Shown here: positions 42,241 through 55,300 of the stretch, piece after piece | How the letters are laid out: every line of letters begins with the position of its first letter | How positions within the stretch are numbered: position 1 is the first letter of the stretch | Origin: Cyanophora paradoxa | Lineage: Eukaryota > Glaucocystophyceae > Cyanophorales > Cyanophoraceae | Reading direction: 5' to 3' | Assembly: GCA_004431415.1 (NCBI GenBank) | Contig: QPMI01000495.1 | Coordinates: forward strand, 152,501 to 216,500 | Length of the DNA stretch: 64,000 bases | The notes under the pieces: generated by a model | The model's input: only the letters and a program-made list of their open reading frames with translations | What the model was told of the DNA's origin: nothing | Database searches by the model: none | Position numbers and translations under genes: made by a program

Positions 42241-44667
42241 GTGGAGGCCGTCGCGCAGAGGTTCGCCGCCTCGCGCCTCGGCACGCGCGTCGGACGATCG
42301 CTTCCCGCAGGGCCCACTGCGGTCGTGTCGCTCGATGCGGCAGCACGAAACACGTGTGAGCTGGCCCGTACGCGGCGTGAGCGGCTTCCAATCTCGCTGG
42401 GATCGGCGTGGACCGGCGCGGGTCGCGGCGCGCTTCGAGCTTGCCGGTCGGCGTGCAGCGCGGCGGCGGAGACGAGCGCAACCGCACGTAACAGCAAAGT
42501 GCAGCCCACAACAGCGTCCGCGTTGCCGGGAGGCGGCGGGGAAGGCCGCAAGGTCGTCGTGGTAGGCGGCGGCGCGGCGGGCTTCTTCGCAGCCATACGG
42601 GCGGCGGAGCTGCGTGGCGACTACGGAGTGACGATCCTTGAGGCCGGGCCTGAGGTGCTGTGTGAGCGCTGCCCGCTTCCAGCGCGCCGCCCACCGCCCC
42701 CTATCTCTGCCCGCTGACGCCCTGCCCGACCGCAGGGAAAGTGCGGATCTCAGGCGCGCCCGCCCGCGGTGTTCCGGGCGCTGGCCGTTCCCCGCCCGAC
42801 GCTCCGCTTGCGCAGGCGGGGGCCGCTGCAACGTGACGCACGCGTGCTTCGAGCCGGCGCGGCTCGTGGAGGCGTACCCCCGCGGGGGCCGCGAGCTCCG
42901 CGGGCCCTTCTCCCGCTTCCAGCCGAGGTCCGTACCCCCCTCGACCTCTTCCCCCTCGCCCTCTCGCCCGCTCGAGCCGCCGGGCAGGGACACGGTCGAG
43001 TGGTTCGAATCCCGCGGGGTCAAGTTGAAGGCGGAGGCCGACGGGCGCATGTTCCCAACCACGGACGACTCGGTGCGCGCCGTCCCCCCCTCCGAGCCCC
43101 CCTCCCCGCCTAAGTCCCCCTCAGGGTACGATTGCGGGCTGCCTCGAGCGGGCCGCCTCCCGCGCCGGCGTGCGCGTCCTCACGCGTACCCCTGTATCAT
43201 CCGTCGCCCGCCGGTGCGGTAAACTCCGTCGCCTAGGGTCCTCCTCGTTATTCGTACCCCCGACGCGGGGCGCAGGGACGACGGAGGCTTTTCCGTGCGG
43301 CCGAAGCGCGGCGATCCGATCGATTGCGACCTCCTCATGCTCGCGACGGGCTCCAGCCCCCCCGTCCGCGCCCGCCCCCGCACCCCGCCCCTTCCCCGCC
43401 CTCCCCGACGCGATGGGCGCAGGGGTACCGGTTCGCCGAGTCGCTGGGGCACACGATCGTACCCCCCGTGCCCTCCCTCTTCACCTTCAAGGTCAGCCTC
43501 GCCATCCCCTCCGCCCCCGCCGGCGCGCTGGAGGAGGGCGCGGGGGCAGGTCAAGGACGCCCGCATCGAGGGGCTGGCCGGCCTCTCAGTCCCCGCGGCC
43601 CGCCTCTCCCTGGCCCCCGAGGGGGGCCCCTCCAAGCGCCCGCCCCCCGGCCTCTCCCAGGCCGGGCCCCTCCTCATCACCCACTGGGCGCGTACCCCCC
43701 GCCCGCCCGCCCCGTACCTGTCTCTGAGAGGGGCGGCAGGGGCTCTCGGGCCCCGCGGTCCTCCGCTGCAGCGCCTGGGGCGCCCGCGCGCTGGCGGAGT
43801 CGGGGTACCGCGCCAGGCGAGCCCCGGGCCTCCCTCCTCCCCCCTTCCCCCCCTCCCACCCACCTCCGGTCTGAGGGGGGTACAGGCTCACGGTAGACTG
43901 GGTGGGGGACCGCGCCGCCCTGGACGACGTCGCACGGTTCCTCGCGCAGGCGCGCGCCCTGTGCCCCCCTCGCGGCGCCGCTCACGTACCCCGCGGCAGG
44001 CGAGGCAGCTGTCGCCGAAGAAGGCGGTGCGGTCGTTCTGCCCGGGGCCGCTGGAGCTGCCGCAGCGCCTCTGGGCGCGGCTCTGCGACGCGGCGGGGGC
44101 GGCCGAGGGCGCAACGTGGGCCCAGCTGCCGGGGCCTGTGCAGGCGGCCCTCGCCTCGCAGGTCAAGGCGGTGCGCGCGCGCCCTCCGCCCGCGTTGTCC
44201 CCGCGCCCCTCACGGCCCCCGCGCGCCCCACGCGCAGAGCGTCTTCGAGGTGGCTGGGAAGGGCGAGTTCAAGGACGAGTGCGACCGTACCCCCGCCCGC
44301 CTCGCCCCGTACCCCCACCGACGCCCGCGCAGGTTCGTCACTGCGGGGGGTATCGCGCTGGGCGAGGTGGATCTGCGGAGGTGCACCGTGCACGTGTCCC
44401 AAAACCATACCCCTTCCCTCCCGCGCCGAAGGGGCCCGGGCGCAGGTTCGAGTCCAAGCGAAGCCCGGGCCTCTTTGCGGCCGGCGAGCTCCTCGACATC
44501 GACGGCGTGACGGCACGTACCCTCCCTCTGTTTTCATCCCCTTCCTCATCTTGAACCCGTACCCCCAGGGCGGCTTCAACTTCCAGAGCGCGTGGACGGG
44601 GGGCTTCCTGGCGGGTACGGCGATGGCCGAGTACGACTTCGCCGCTCGGGGGGCGGCGGGGGCGTAG
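42241..44667 (+). CDS. HI0933-type NAD(P)/FAD-dependent oxidoreductase
   Basis: A flavoprotein of the HI0933/YhiN-like family (aminoacetone oxidase and BaiN relatives; reaction in this organism unknown). Exons read: an Arg/Ala-rich leader, then [20 protein letters not shown] (FAD-binding GxGxxG region), [10 protein letters not shown], the family signature [75 protein letters not shown] followed by [53 protein letters not shown] and [20 protein letters not shown]. The C-terminal FAD-contact motif ([19 protein letters not shown]) only forms after splicing. The reading frame is open from 42241 with no ATG in this exon, so the true start is probably in an upstream exon. The leader suggests organelle import. 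The stop is at 44665-44667. Confidence 0.85.
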
Positions 44668-45896
44668 CCGCCGGGGTTCGCGGCGCGCTGGGCCTCGCGG
44701 CCGGCTTGGCACAGCTACACCTAGCTTGGCACAAGATTGGCGCAGATGGTGGGACGAGTATAGTACGGCCGGTGGCGAAGAAGCGCTAGCGCTAGCGGGT
44801 ACGTAGCAGCTCTCTCTGGAGCCTCGAGGCCAAGCTTGAGGACGAGCTCGAGCTCGAGGGCGGGGTCGCGATCGGGATCCGGAGGAGCGGCTTCGAATTC
44901 GAGATCTGGGAACGTCGATAGCTCCGCCCGGGCCCTGCAGCTGAACTCTAGATCTGCATATGCATGCGCATGCCGCGAGAGCGCGCGGCGGACCGCGCCG
45001 TACGCATGCGCAGCGGCCGCGACGCGAGCGGCGGACCGTACGCGTACCGTACCTATAGCAGTGGTGGCATTGTGGCAAGCATGCGCATTGCAATTCTGTG
45101 GCAGCAGTTTGGCTGGCCACAGGCCTAGGGGTACGCCTCGCTATTGGGATACACGAGATCGCGGCTCCGTAGGAGCGACCTGCAGCTGCCGCGCTCAGCA
45201 GAGCTGTCCGGGATCCATGATCTGAGTAACATCGGGTCGCGGGGGAGCGCGCTCGCGTCGGCGCGGGGAAGCTCGCGGCGCGGATCGGCGCGGAGGACGC
45301 GCTTGGAAGATCAAAGGTGCACGTGCGCGAGCGGCGCCTTCGCATCGTTCCGTATTCGTAGCTTCGCGCCTCCGCCCGCCTCACCCGCCCATGTTGCAAT
45401 TGCGCAGGTGCAGGCTCGTGTGTCGACAATGCGGCGCGCAGTGCGTCTGCGCGATGGTTCGGAAGTGCTGAACATGGCACTCGAGCTCATGGGAGTCGGT
45501 CAATTCGGTGGACGGGCGCTGGCTTCCCGCCGCGGCCGCGCGTTCAAATTCGCCGCAGTCGCGGCCGACCGCGGCCGCACGCGCAGCGCCGCAGCTGCGC
45601 AAGCAGCCGCAGCGCTCGATGCGCCGGTAGCTGCAGTCCGCCTCGAGCTCGCGGCTACGGCCGGCGCCGGCGTTGTTAACGTTGATGCTCTTCAGCTGCA
45701 GCTGCAGCGATCCGAGCCGCGCGCCCTAGCTGTAGGCCTGAACGTGCGCGCTTCAGCGAGCAAGCAGCCGGCGCCGCGCGGACGCGGCCTGCGTAGCGAA
45801 GTGAAGAATTGCGAGGTCCGATGCGGGGTCTCCAGGTCGAGCCTGCAGCTGTTCAGTGCATCGCCAGCTATCCCGCGGCCGCGGCCATCTGTGCAC
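44668..45896. other. Intergenic region upstream of the PPR gene
   Basis: 1.2 kb. It includes agcgctagcgctagcggg near 44783 and several ctcgagctcgag-like palindromes. The reading frame of the PPR gene stays open upstream to 45144, and a second ATG exists at 45429, so the 5' end of that gene could lie within this interval. No other gene is seen. Confidence 0.4.
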
Positions 45897-48747
45897 ATGG
45901 CTTCGACCACGTTAACATTCAGTTTTCGGCGAGCTGCGTCGTCGATATCGACGCCAGCGGCCGCGGCCGGCGCGGCGTCGGCGGCCGGCGCGGCGTCGGA
46001 GCCTCGTTCACGACACCGATCTAGATCTCCTGCAGCGTCAGCGCCAGCGGAGAAACGAAGCGAGGGGCGGTACGCTCCTCGGCGGGCGTCAGCGGATGGC
46101 GCAGGGCGCAGCAGAGGCGGCCAGAGCGTGCGAAAGGAGCACGCAGGGGAGGATCCGGAGTCGCGCTCGCTGCGGCCGCGGGGGAGGAGCGCGCCGCCCG
46201 CGGGGCTGAGCGAGAGTGCTAGTAGGCGGCCGTCGCCTTTCACAGTCAAAGGACTCTTCCTTCTCAACCGGCCGGAGGAGGCCGTGCAGATGTTCGAGGA
46301 GGCGGTCAGGAGGGGGACGGCGGTGGCGACCCGGCTGACAGACCTGCTCAAGGGCCTGTGCGAGGCCCGGAAAGTGGACGTGGCGCGCAAGTACTTCGAC
46401 CGGGCCTCGTCGCGGGAGCCGGGGTACCCACCGATGGACGAGTTTCTCTACTCGGCAATGGGTATCTTTGACAGTGGGAGTCAACGCCGAAGTTGGGTCC
46501 GCCCCCGCTGAAACGCGCGCCCGCAGTTGATGGCTATCTGGGCGCCTCAAGGTCCGGAGACGCGTGGGAGTTGGTCCAGCGAATGCTGGCCGATTTTGAA
46601 GGGCGCATGAGCACGGCGATGTACAGCGTGGCGGTCTGCGCCTGTCGCGACCTCGCCTCCGACCGATACTGGCAAGTCTTCGTCGGCATCGTCCTCTACA
46701 TTAAATTTTTCCCTCTATCCGCTCGCTCCTAAACGTTTCCATCGATCCCAGCCAGGAGGCACTTCGGTCGAAATGCGTCGCCCTGGCGGAACGGCTCGTC
46801 AACGATGCCCTCCAGAGCAAACGGGCTGCCACCACAGTGATTCAGCCGCTGGTGAGTGCGCGAGTGATCTTGCCTTGCAGCGCTAGCGTTTTCTCAGCTC
46901 GGCGCACAGTTGCAACTATACGCCCACTTCGGCCGTTTCGAAGACGCGAGCACCCTGCTTCGGCGATGCGAAGAGGCCCACATTCCCCTGGATGTTTCTT
47001 GCTTCAGTGTCCTCATCAGCGAGTGCGCGGACCGCCGCGAATGGCATCGCGGAAAAGTCTTCTGGCAACTGCTGCAGCGGTCTAAGCTTCACGTCGGAAT
47101 CATCCCTTGGAGTGTGTCTCTGACGCCGTCGCAATATTTGTCCCGCAATATTCGTCCCGTAGGCGACTCTATATCTGACGCATCTGCCATCTGCAGACTC
47201 GTACCTCAAGCTGTGCCTGTCGTGCCCCAGGGAGTCGATGGACGAGCTCCGATCAAAGCTCATCGAAGCCGGACTGCCAGTCAGTGTGGACGGGGTAGTG
47301 CGGTTGCTGCAGCGGGGCATGCAGAGCGCAGGCATCGAGTTCGACTGCATCTCCTTTTCGACTGTCGTGCGTGAGATTAGTCCAACGGCCGTGGCTTGTC
47401 GTTTGTAACGGTTGGTCCGCTTCGTGGCTTAACTTCAGGTGCACCATTTCGCTGTCACGGGGCAGATGGATCAGGCCACGAAGTGGTTGCAGGCTACGCG
47501 GAAGGCGGGCCAGACGGATTTGGGTACGTACGGCGCGTTCCTGAAGCCAATCGGTTCGTGAGATGCCCAGAACTGTGAAGTGCATGTGAACGTTCACATG
47601 TTTTATAGCTAGTGACGCTTTTGCTGAACGCCTGCCGTAGCGAGAGCAGCCGCGCCGGACTTGGCTATTATACAGCACGCTCTGGACATGATGCGCGCGG
47701 ACGGCCTGGATCCGGAATCCGATCTGCCGTTCGTCTGTCTGCTTATACAGGTGGCCATCTATGTCTACGCGGACGAGTCGTCTAGGGACTCATGATCAGC
47801 ACTCTAACCTTGGCCGTGCGTGCAGGAGTACAGCAGAGCGCGCAGGCACGACAAGGCACAGGGGATTATCGACAGGCTTCTGGAGGCATCCTCGAATGGG
47901 GAGCGGCTGCTCAATCGTCAGACTCTCTCTTCAATCCTGGGTCCGTGTTCGGTACTATAGCTAGTACAGTACTCGGCTCTCCTTTGAGCTTGAAATAAGT
48001 GTCTAATATCGATAGAGCGACAGACTCGTTCGGGTGGCTGGGCGGCCAGGAGGGCGTCAACAAAATTCACGCGCTGCTGCGGGCACTGCGAGACGGAAAG
48101 CACGGCGGGCTGCGCAACCTGAACGCGAACGTCGTCTGCAGCACCGCCGAAGTGCGCCGAGCTCGACTTCGCATTAATGTTGGATCGTATCCACGTCGCG
48201 GCGTTTGACTTGTGCGGCACAGGCGCTCTCGCGGTGCAAAGAGGTCGACATGCCATTCGAGACAGCGCGGGCGCTGCTTGGGGAGCTGGGGCTGCGCGCC
48301 ACGTCCAAGGTGCCCCACATACAAATCGTCGATTCCGCGGCCAAGTTCCGTCTGCTGAAATTCGGTCCCGCTGCAGATTTTAACGACATTGGCGCACGGC
48401 TACTTCGCCAGCGGCCGCGTTGTTCAGGCCGTGCGTCGCGTGGAAGAGCTACTCGAAGACCCGAAGCTGCGCCCCTCCGAAACTCTTGACGAGAAGTTCT
48501 GGGTTCGCGATCGCCACTCCTTTTAATCCTAGAACTGCAGATTTCAGCAGCCTCTCTAACGCCCTCGATCCAGGATGTGATGTGTGGGCGCGTCGCGAGC
48601 TGGCAGGGGGAAGAAGGCAGCAGAGGCCACAGGGACAAGCTGGAGGCGGCGCGGGTGCTGGCGGCGCTGCTGGATCGACACCCGCACGCGGTCGTGAAGT
48701 ACACAGAGACGATTCGCGCGCTTGCGGCAACTGCAGAGGCGAACTAG
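45897..48747 (+). CDS. PPR-like helical-repeat protein, probably organellar
   Basis: Pentatricopeptide-type proteins bind organellar RNA. From the ATG at 45897 the N-terminus (MASTTLTFSFRRAASSIS) looks like an organelle transit peptide, followed by an Arg/Ser-rich linker. Helical-repeat blocks then follow across short introns: FLLNRPEEAVQMFEEAVRRG, LLKGLCEARKVDVARKYFDRA, AWELVQRMLADFEGR with TAMYSVAVCACRD, YAHFGRFEDASTLLRRCEEA with DVSCFSVLISECADRREW, FDCISFSTVVRE then TGQMDQATKWLQATRKAG, and LLNACRSESSRAGLAIIQHA. The spacing of paired helices and the ML/FxxM pattern fit PPR or closely related repeats. The protein ends KYTETIRALAATAEAN with a stop at 48745-48747. The start is a choice: the frame stays open far upstream. 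Exons between 47800 and 48500 are approximate. Confidence 0.7.
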
Positions 48748-49243
48748 AGCGCCTTGTATACGTCGTAGCCTAGTGCCTTGCGCCGCGAACCGTCAACAAA
48801 ATACGTAGTCCGTGGCCATCGTTTAAATTAATGCAGTGCCCAGGCTAATCCCTCGAATCCGCACGTACACCCGGGTCATGTGCATGATCATAGCGCAAAT
48901 CACAGCGGATTCACAGCTACTACTAATACTACCACCACGCTACGTGTACCCGGACGACCGGGGCCGATCGACGGCGGCCTCCGGGCCGCTGGCCATCGCC
49001 CCCCCGTCTGCGCCGCGCATGAGCGGGGACCGCGGCCGGCCCGCCCCGGGCCCCCGAGCGCGAAACCTGAGAGCGCACCCGAGTACCGGCGGGGGCCCCC
49101 GGCGGGCTCCTCTGGGACCAGGCCGCCCTTCCGCCTGCGCGAACGAAGTGAGAGCCGCCCCGCCCGGATTCGAGCCGGGGGCCTCAAACCTGTCGGGCGG
49201 CACGGAGGGCTGCGACGCGCGCCGGCCGGCGGGCGCCGACGGC

Positions 49244-49279
<36 letters not shown>

Positions 49280-49366
49280 AGGACGTCGCGCACGCCGCCG
49301 TCCTCGCCGGCGCTCGCGCGGGGTCCTCGGAGGGCCGGCGGGAGGCGGCGGCGGAGGGCGGCTCAG
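48748..49366. other. Intergenic region between converging genes, with a (GGC)n run
   Basis: AT-richer at first, then strongly GC-rich. A (ggc)n microsatellite lies at about 49240-49277. On the minus strand a near-perfect T-arm-like hairpin (ccgg ctcgaat ccgg) occurs near 49163-49179 but no complete tRNA. The 3' end of the axonemal gene may reach into this part. Confidence 0.4.
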
Positions 49367-52300
49367 TCAGGCCCCCCGGGGGCCCCCGTCCTCGCTGGAG
49401 GGCCGCCGCTCCGCCCCGCCGTCGCCGGCGGCGTCGCCGCCGCTGCCACCGCCGCCGCCGCCGCGCCGGGGCCCGCCCCCGCCCCGCCCCCGACCTTCGC
49501 CCTCGCCTGCCCCGCCCCGCCCGGAGTCACATCTTCCGCGCGGAGGCGGAAGCGGAACCGCGGGGAGCCGAACCTGCGCCTGGATCTTCTGCGTCTGGCC
49601 GGCGACCTTCTTCTGCTCGTAGTAGACGCGGGGGTACCGCGCCGTCTGCTCCAGGAGACCGTTCTCCTTCAGGCAGCGCGTGAAGACCGCCAACGGCATC
49701 TGCGAGAACGTTCCCCTTCAGCGGGGCGTGTGAGCAAGTAAAGCGGCCTCCGCCGGATTCGAACCTGGGTCGTGGCGACGAAGGTCGTGACGAGGCCGCC
49801 GCCGGCCTCCCCCCCGCCGGCCTCGCCGCCCTGCGCGCCAGATCAGGGGGAGAGAAAGGGACGGGCGATCGATCAGTTAGCGCGTCCAGCGCGCGCTAGC
49901 TGTTTGGTCCGGGCGGGGCGGGGCGGGGCGGGGGCGCACGGGGCCGCCGGCGTAGGCGCCGGAGGCGATCATCGCCTCCTTGAACATCCGCACGATCTGA
50001 TCCGAAGGTCAGCCGCGGCGCCGGGGAGGGCGGGGGGGCGGGGCATTCGGGGGTGGGCGGGCCTGGAGGCGGGTGAGGGCGGGGTTGAGGCGGTAGAGGC
50101 AGCGGCCGAACTCGTTGAGGAAGAGGCCGCCGCGGCCCTCCGCGTCCGCCTCGAAGAAGAGCGCTTCCGCCTGCCTGCGCCCCCCGCTCGGCCCTGCCCG
50201 AAGAGGCCCCGCCCGGCGGGCCAGCCAGGATCTAGGACGGGGCGGGGAGGGGCGGGGCGGGGCGGACGCGTCGACGTCGCCGTCGGGGAGGCGGAGGTCG
50301 GCGAGGACCCACTCCACGAGCACCGCGTTCAGGTCCACCCGCTGCACCTCCCGCCTGCCGGGGGCGAGAGAGAACCTCAGCGGAGATCGGCGGGGATTAG
50401 GGGGGCGGGGCAGGGGCGGCGCGCCCGCCGTCGGTGGCCTTGACGGTCCTCGCGCGGACGGCCGCCGCGAGGTTCGCCAGCCACGCCTCCGCCGCGTGCT
50501 CGCCCCCGCCCGAGGCAGCCGCAGCGGCCGGCGCGACCGCCCCCACCGGGGCACCGCCGCCGGCGCCGGGGGGGCCGGAGAGGGCCGGCGGGAGCGGGGA
50601 GGGGGCCTGCGAGGCAGCGGCCCCGGGGCCCCCGGGGGGCGGGTCGAAGATCAGGTGCCGCGCCGCGTCCACGACCCGCGGGGCCGAGACCTGCCAAGGC
50701 GAGCTGAGGGGGGGAGATGCCGCGAGGGGGGGAGGGGTAGGGGCAGGGGGGTACCCAGTGCCGCCCGTCCTTCTCCGGGGCGCTGTCCTTCAGCGGCTGG
50801 CCCGCCGCGCTGCGGGGGGCAGAATTGAGGGAGGGAAGAAGATGGAAGAGGGGGGTACAGAGGGGAACGAATGAAGGAACCTCCGGGATACCGCATCGTA
50901 GAACGCGAGGTACACGTCGAGAGCCTCCGTCGAGAGGGACGCCGTGGGGTGAACCTGGAGAGGGGTACGGGTTCGGGGACCCGGGGCGAAGAGAGGAAGG
51001 GTGCCCACGCGCCTGCATGAATCGCGCCATCGTATCCCTGCGGACGGAGGGGGTAAGGATGGCTTCCGGGGGGTAACAGCGGGGAGGGGTACAGGAAAAG
51101 GAGCGCACGCGATGGTGGACTTGTCCTGGTGGTACACCACTGACGCGAAGAACGAGGAGAGGTGCTGGGGGGGGGAAGCTCGAGGGGGGTACGGTGATTC
51201 GGAACAGGGGTACGGGGCCGGACCTGCTCTGCGAGGGCGCGGAGGCCGAACTTGGCGAGGAAGTACTCCATCAGGAAGGCGGTCCTGGGGAGTACGGGAT
51301 CGGAAAGCGCAAGGGGTACGTGATCGAGGGGCGGACATGGGTAGGTGGGAGGAGCGGCCTTTCGCGTCCTCGTTGCGGTCCGCCTCGAGCTGAGGTGCGG
51401 GTGAGGATCTCAAGGGGGGTACGGCGAAAAGAAGGGGGTGGCGGACCTTCTCGAAATAGATGTCGCCGATGAGGGCCGCGAGCTTCTTCATTCGCATCGG
51501 CTTGCCCCGCACGACGGCAGCGTTCAAACCCGCCTGTACCCCCGAACGTCAGCTCGAACGAAGTGCGTGTGCGCGATTCTCGGGAGGGGTACGCGCCTTC
51601 TTCAGCCACCCGAGGAACGACATGTGCGCGCGCTGTCCGAGCTGGAGGAAAACTCAAGTCAGGCCCCTGGGGGGCTTGCGGCGGGGGGTACGCCCACCTG
51701 CGGGGCCTCGCCGGTGATGACGCGGGGCGGCTTGGGCCCCCGGTCCCTCCTCCTGGTCGTGCGCTTCCGGGCCCGCGGCCCCGCCTCCGCCTCCTCCTCC
51801 TCCTCCTCCTCCTCCACCGGCTCCACTGCGCGGTGGGGGTACATGGACACGTCGGCGGGAAGGAGGGGAGGGGGGTACGCGGGCGCACGCTCGTCCTCGT
51901 CGCCCTCGCCCTCGCCCTCCGCCTCCGGCTCGTGGTCGTCCTCCATCCCCGCCGCCGCCTGCGGCGAAAGCATTCGATCGCGGGGGTACACGTGCAGGGC
52001 GGAGGGGGGGGGGGGCGGACCTGGAGCTCCTCGGCGCTGGCGGCGATGACGTTGGCCTCCATCGTGCCCTCCCAGCTCCCGAAGCCCTGCCCCGCCTCAG
52101 AGATGAAGAGGAAGGGAAAAGATAGGAAGGGATGGGCGCACGGAGCCCTCGATGTGGACGGCGAAGACGGACCAGTCGGTCTGCGTGGTCGCGCAGGGGG
52201 CCCCCTCCGCCTCCCGCGCCCCCGCCCCCGCCCCGCCCGCCGTCTGCGTCCCCTTCGAGTACTCTGCGCCCCGCCCGCCCCGTCGGCCGCGCCGAGAACG

Positions 52301-55300
52301 GGGCGGCGGGGCCCGCTCGCACCGGCGGCGTGGGCGGCGGCGGCCTCGGCGCGGCGCTCGGGGTCGCGCTCCCACGCCAGCGCCGCCTCCAGCTCCGCCA
52401 CCCGCCCCTGCGGGGCGAGGGGTCGGCCGGGGCGGGGCGGGGACGGGGGCGGGGAGCCCGCTTCGCAGCCTCCGCTCTGTTTTGCTGGGCGGGCGGGCGG
52501 GGCGGGCGGGCACCTGGAGCTCGTCGGCCTCGGCGCGGGCGGCGACGGCGGCTTCCATCTCGGCGCCGCCCCACTCCGTCTGCGCCTCCCCGTCCTCCGC
52601 GTTCGCCCTGCCGCAGCCCTCGCTTGGCTCGGGGCGGGGCCGGGCGGCGGGGAGAGCGCGGACGGGCGCTTGGAGCCGCGGCGGGCGAGGGCGTCGCCGA
52701 TCTGCACGTGCACCTCCTCCAGCTTCTGCACCCGGTCCTCCAGCTGCGCCCCGGCGTGAGGGGCGGGGGCAGAGGAGGGGCGGGGCGGGGCGGGGCGGGG
52801 CGGGGCGCGGACGGAGGCGGCGATGCGGGGCACGCGCTCCTTGGGGACGTCCGGCCGCTCCGCCAGCTGCCCGCCCCCGCCCCGCCGCCCCCGTCAGCCG
52901 GGCCCCCGCGCGATCCCCGCGGGGCGCGCGGGGCCCCCGCACCTGCTGCACCGCCTCCATCTCGTCCTCCATGCCCAGCTGGGGGGGGGGGCGGAGGGTG
53001 AGGGGGGGTACACGGTCTGATGCGTGGGGAGGCGGGTGGGGGTACCAGCGTCTCGGAGACCTTCTCCATGAGCGTCGAGCGCCGCCGCTGCGGGGGCGGG
53101 GTACACTCAGCCCCCCGCTCCCCCACTCCACCCGAGCGTCCTCTACCCCCTGTACCCCCCCCCCTCCCCCCCCGCCGGGCGCGCCTGCCAGATGGCGGGG
53201 AGGGTGAGGCTGGCGTTCTCCGTCGGCTCCTCGTCCAGCTCCGCCGCCGCCTGCCGCCCCGCAAAGTAAGCCGGGGCCGTGGAGAGAAGGGGGCGGGGGG
53301 GCGGGCCTGGGAGCCTCGGCTGGTGGGGCGGCTCTCGCCGAGCGCCTGCTCGGCCTCCTCCTGGCTCTCGTAGACCCCCGTCGCCACCAGGCTCTGCAGG
53401 GGAGAGCCCGTCGCCGAGGGAGGGGGGGAGGAGAGGGGGGGTGGGGATCACCTGGGCGGAGGCCCACTTGCGGTACGCCGAGGTCGACCGCTGCAGCCGG
53501 ACGTACTTGTCCAGGCCCTGCGCGCCGCGCCGCGCCGCGTCAGGCGTCCCGCGCCGGGCGGAGGGAAGGGGGGGAGGGAGGGACGGGGGGTACCGGGATG
53601 AGCTCGAGGCCGGTCTGGGCCTCTGCGTCCCGGCGCCAGGCCGCCGCGAGGTCCGCTGCGGTGCGGCCGAAAGCAACCGGAGGAGGGGCGGGGTGAGCGC
53701 GTGGGCAGCGGCGGCGCCGACGCGCTTGGTCGTCGCGGGGTCGGGCCGGGGCGCACGCGTGACCTCGGTCTCGGTTTCGAGGGTCACGGCGGGGGCGCGG
53801 AAGCCGGCGAGGCGCTGGACGAGGCCCTGCGGGGAGACGGGGGCGTCAGGGAAGGGTCTTCAAGAGGTCTCTGATGGGGGCGGGGCGGGGCGCGCCTCGC
53901 GGTCCCCGCCGGCGTCCTTGAGCTGCGCCATCAGCTGCTCCATGTTCTTCTCCTGCGCCGCGGCATCAGCCCCCCCGCCCGCGTCGCCCTGGGGGGCACG
54001 GGGCCGGCCGCACGAGGTCGGCGATCTCGGCGAGGAGCTTCGCGATCTCCTCGTCGCGCTCCGCCAGCTGCGGGGTACGCGAATCAAATCGGGTTCAGGT
54101 GGGTCCGGGCCGCCGGGGCGCCGGGTCGGGTCGGGTCGCACCAGGTCCCTCTGCACGAAGGAGTCCAGGTCGGGCTCCGTGTCGGGGGCCCCGCCGGGGG
54201 GGCCCGCCGCCGGCGCCGGGGCGGGCGCCTCGCCCTCGGCGGGGGCGGCGGGGCCGGCGCCGAGGGGCCTTCCCCTGCGCGCCCCCTCAGACGAGCGCCA
54301 GCTCCGGTGCGAGCTCTAGACAGGCGGGGCGGGGCGGGGCGGGCCTGCTCGAGGGCGCGCTGGTCGGCGGCGGCGCGCTGGCGGGCGGCCCGGAGGCGCG
54401 CCTCCGCCGGCTGCTTCTCCTTCAGCCGCACCGCCATCTATCCAAGCGGTGAGGGGGCAGCAACAACAAGGGGCGGGGCGGGGGGCGTACCTCCCGCCGC
54501 AACACCTCGGCGCGCTCCTCGGCGACGGCGAGGCGCAGCATCTCCATCTCCTTCGCGTACTGCAGCGCCGCCGACGCCTTCTCCTCCACCTGCACGCGGC
54601 GTCGGCAGGGCGGGGCGCCCGGCCCCGGCGCGCGCGCGGGCCTGGAGGGCGAGCTTCTGGATGAGGAGCTTCCGGTCCTCCAGCTCGGCCTTCAGGCGCG
54701 TCCCCTCCGCCACCCGCAGCCGCACCTCCTGCGCCCCCGCCGTGAGCCCGGCCGGCCCCCGGAGGACGGGAAGGGAAGGGACGGGGGCGCGCGCGCCTGC
54801 TCGAGCTCGGCGGTGCGGGCCTGGAGCCGGGCGAGCTCGGCGTCCGCGTGCAGCGACGAGGGCGGCTTCGCCACCGCCAGCGACACGCTGCGGGGGGTAC
54901 GGGGTCAGCGGGGGTGGGGCAGGCGTCACGGCAGGGGGGGCGGCCCGCCTCCGCTTGCGGTTGGGTATGCTCCCGCGCTTGCCGGCGGCGCCGGCGGCGG
55001 ACGGGGGCGGGCCGGGGGAGGGCGGGGACCCCAGGGCCGGCCCGAAGCGCCCCAGCGCGGCCGCCAGCAGCGCCCGGTACCGCCGCGCGACCTGGGGGGT
55101 AGAGGATTGTCGGTACCCTTTTCAAACGACGAGGGGGGAGGGGTCGGCGCAGGGCGGCGGGGGGCGCACCCACTGAAGGAAGCGGCCCCTTTCGGCGCAG
55201 TGGACGGACTCCTGCCGCACGACCTCGTGCAGGGCGATCTGGGTCGAGTCCGGCCGGGGTCATTCATTCCCCGGTCGGGCTTCGAGGCGGGCTCGCGCCG

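Noticed and set aside
45144-45896. Extending the PPR protein upstream to the beginning of the open frame
   Set aside because: The upstream part is Ala/Arg-rich with no helical repeat, while the ATG at 45897 gives a good transit-peptide start. The ATG at 45429 remains a weaker alternative.
49145-49192. tRNA-like fold on the minus strand (T-arm plus a 7-bp acceptor-like stem)
   Set aside because: Only about 48 nt long and without D-arm or anticodon arm. Another ggttcgaatcc motif near 49755-49765 also lacks a paired T-stem. Both look like chance in GC-rich sequence or tRNA-derived fragments.
51271-53467. Long minus-strand frames read straight through (450-577 codons)
   Set aside because: They pass through clear introns (donor gtaccc or gtgcgc, acceptor cag) and give Pro/Arg low complexity between the real exons. 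Only the exon parts were used for the axonemal gene.
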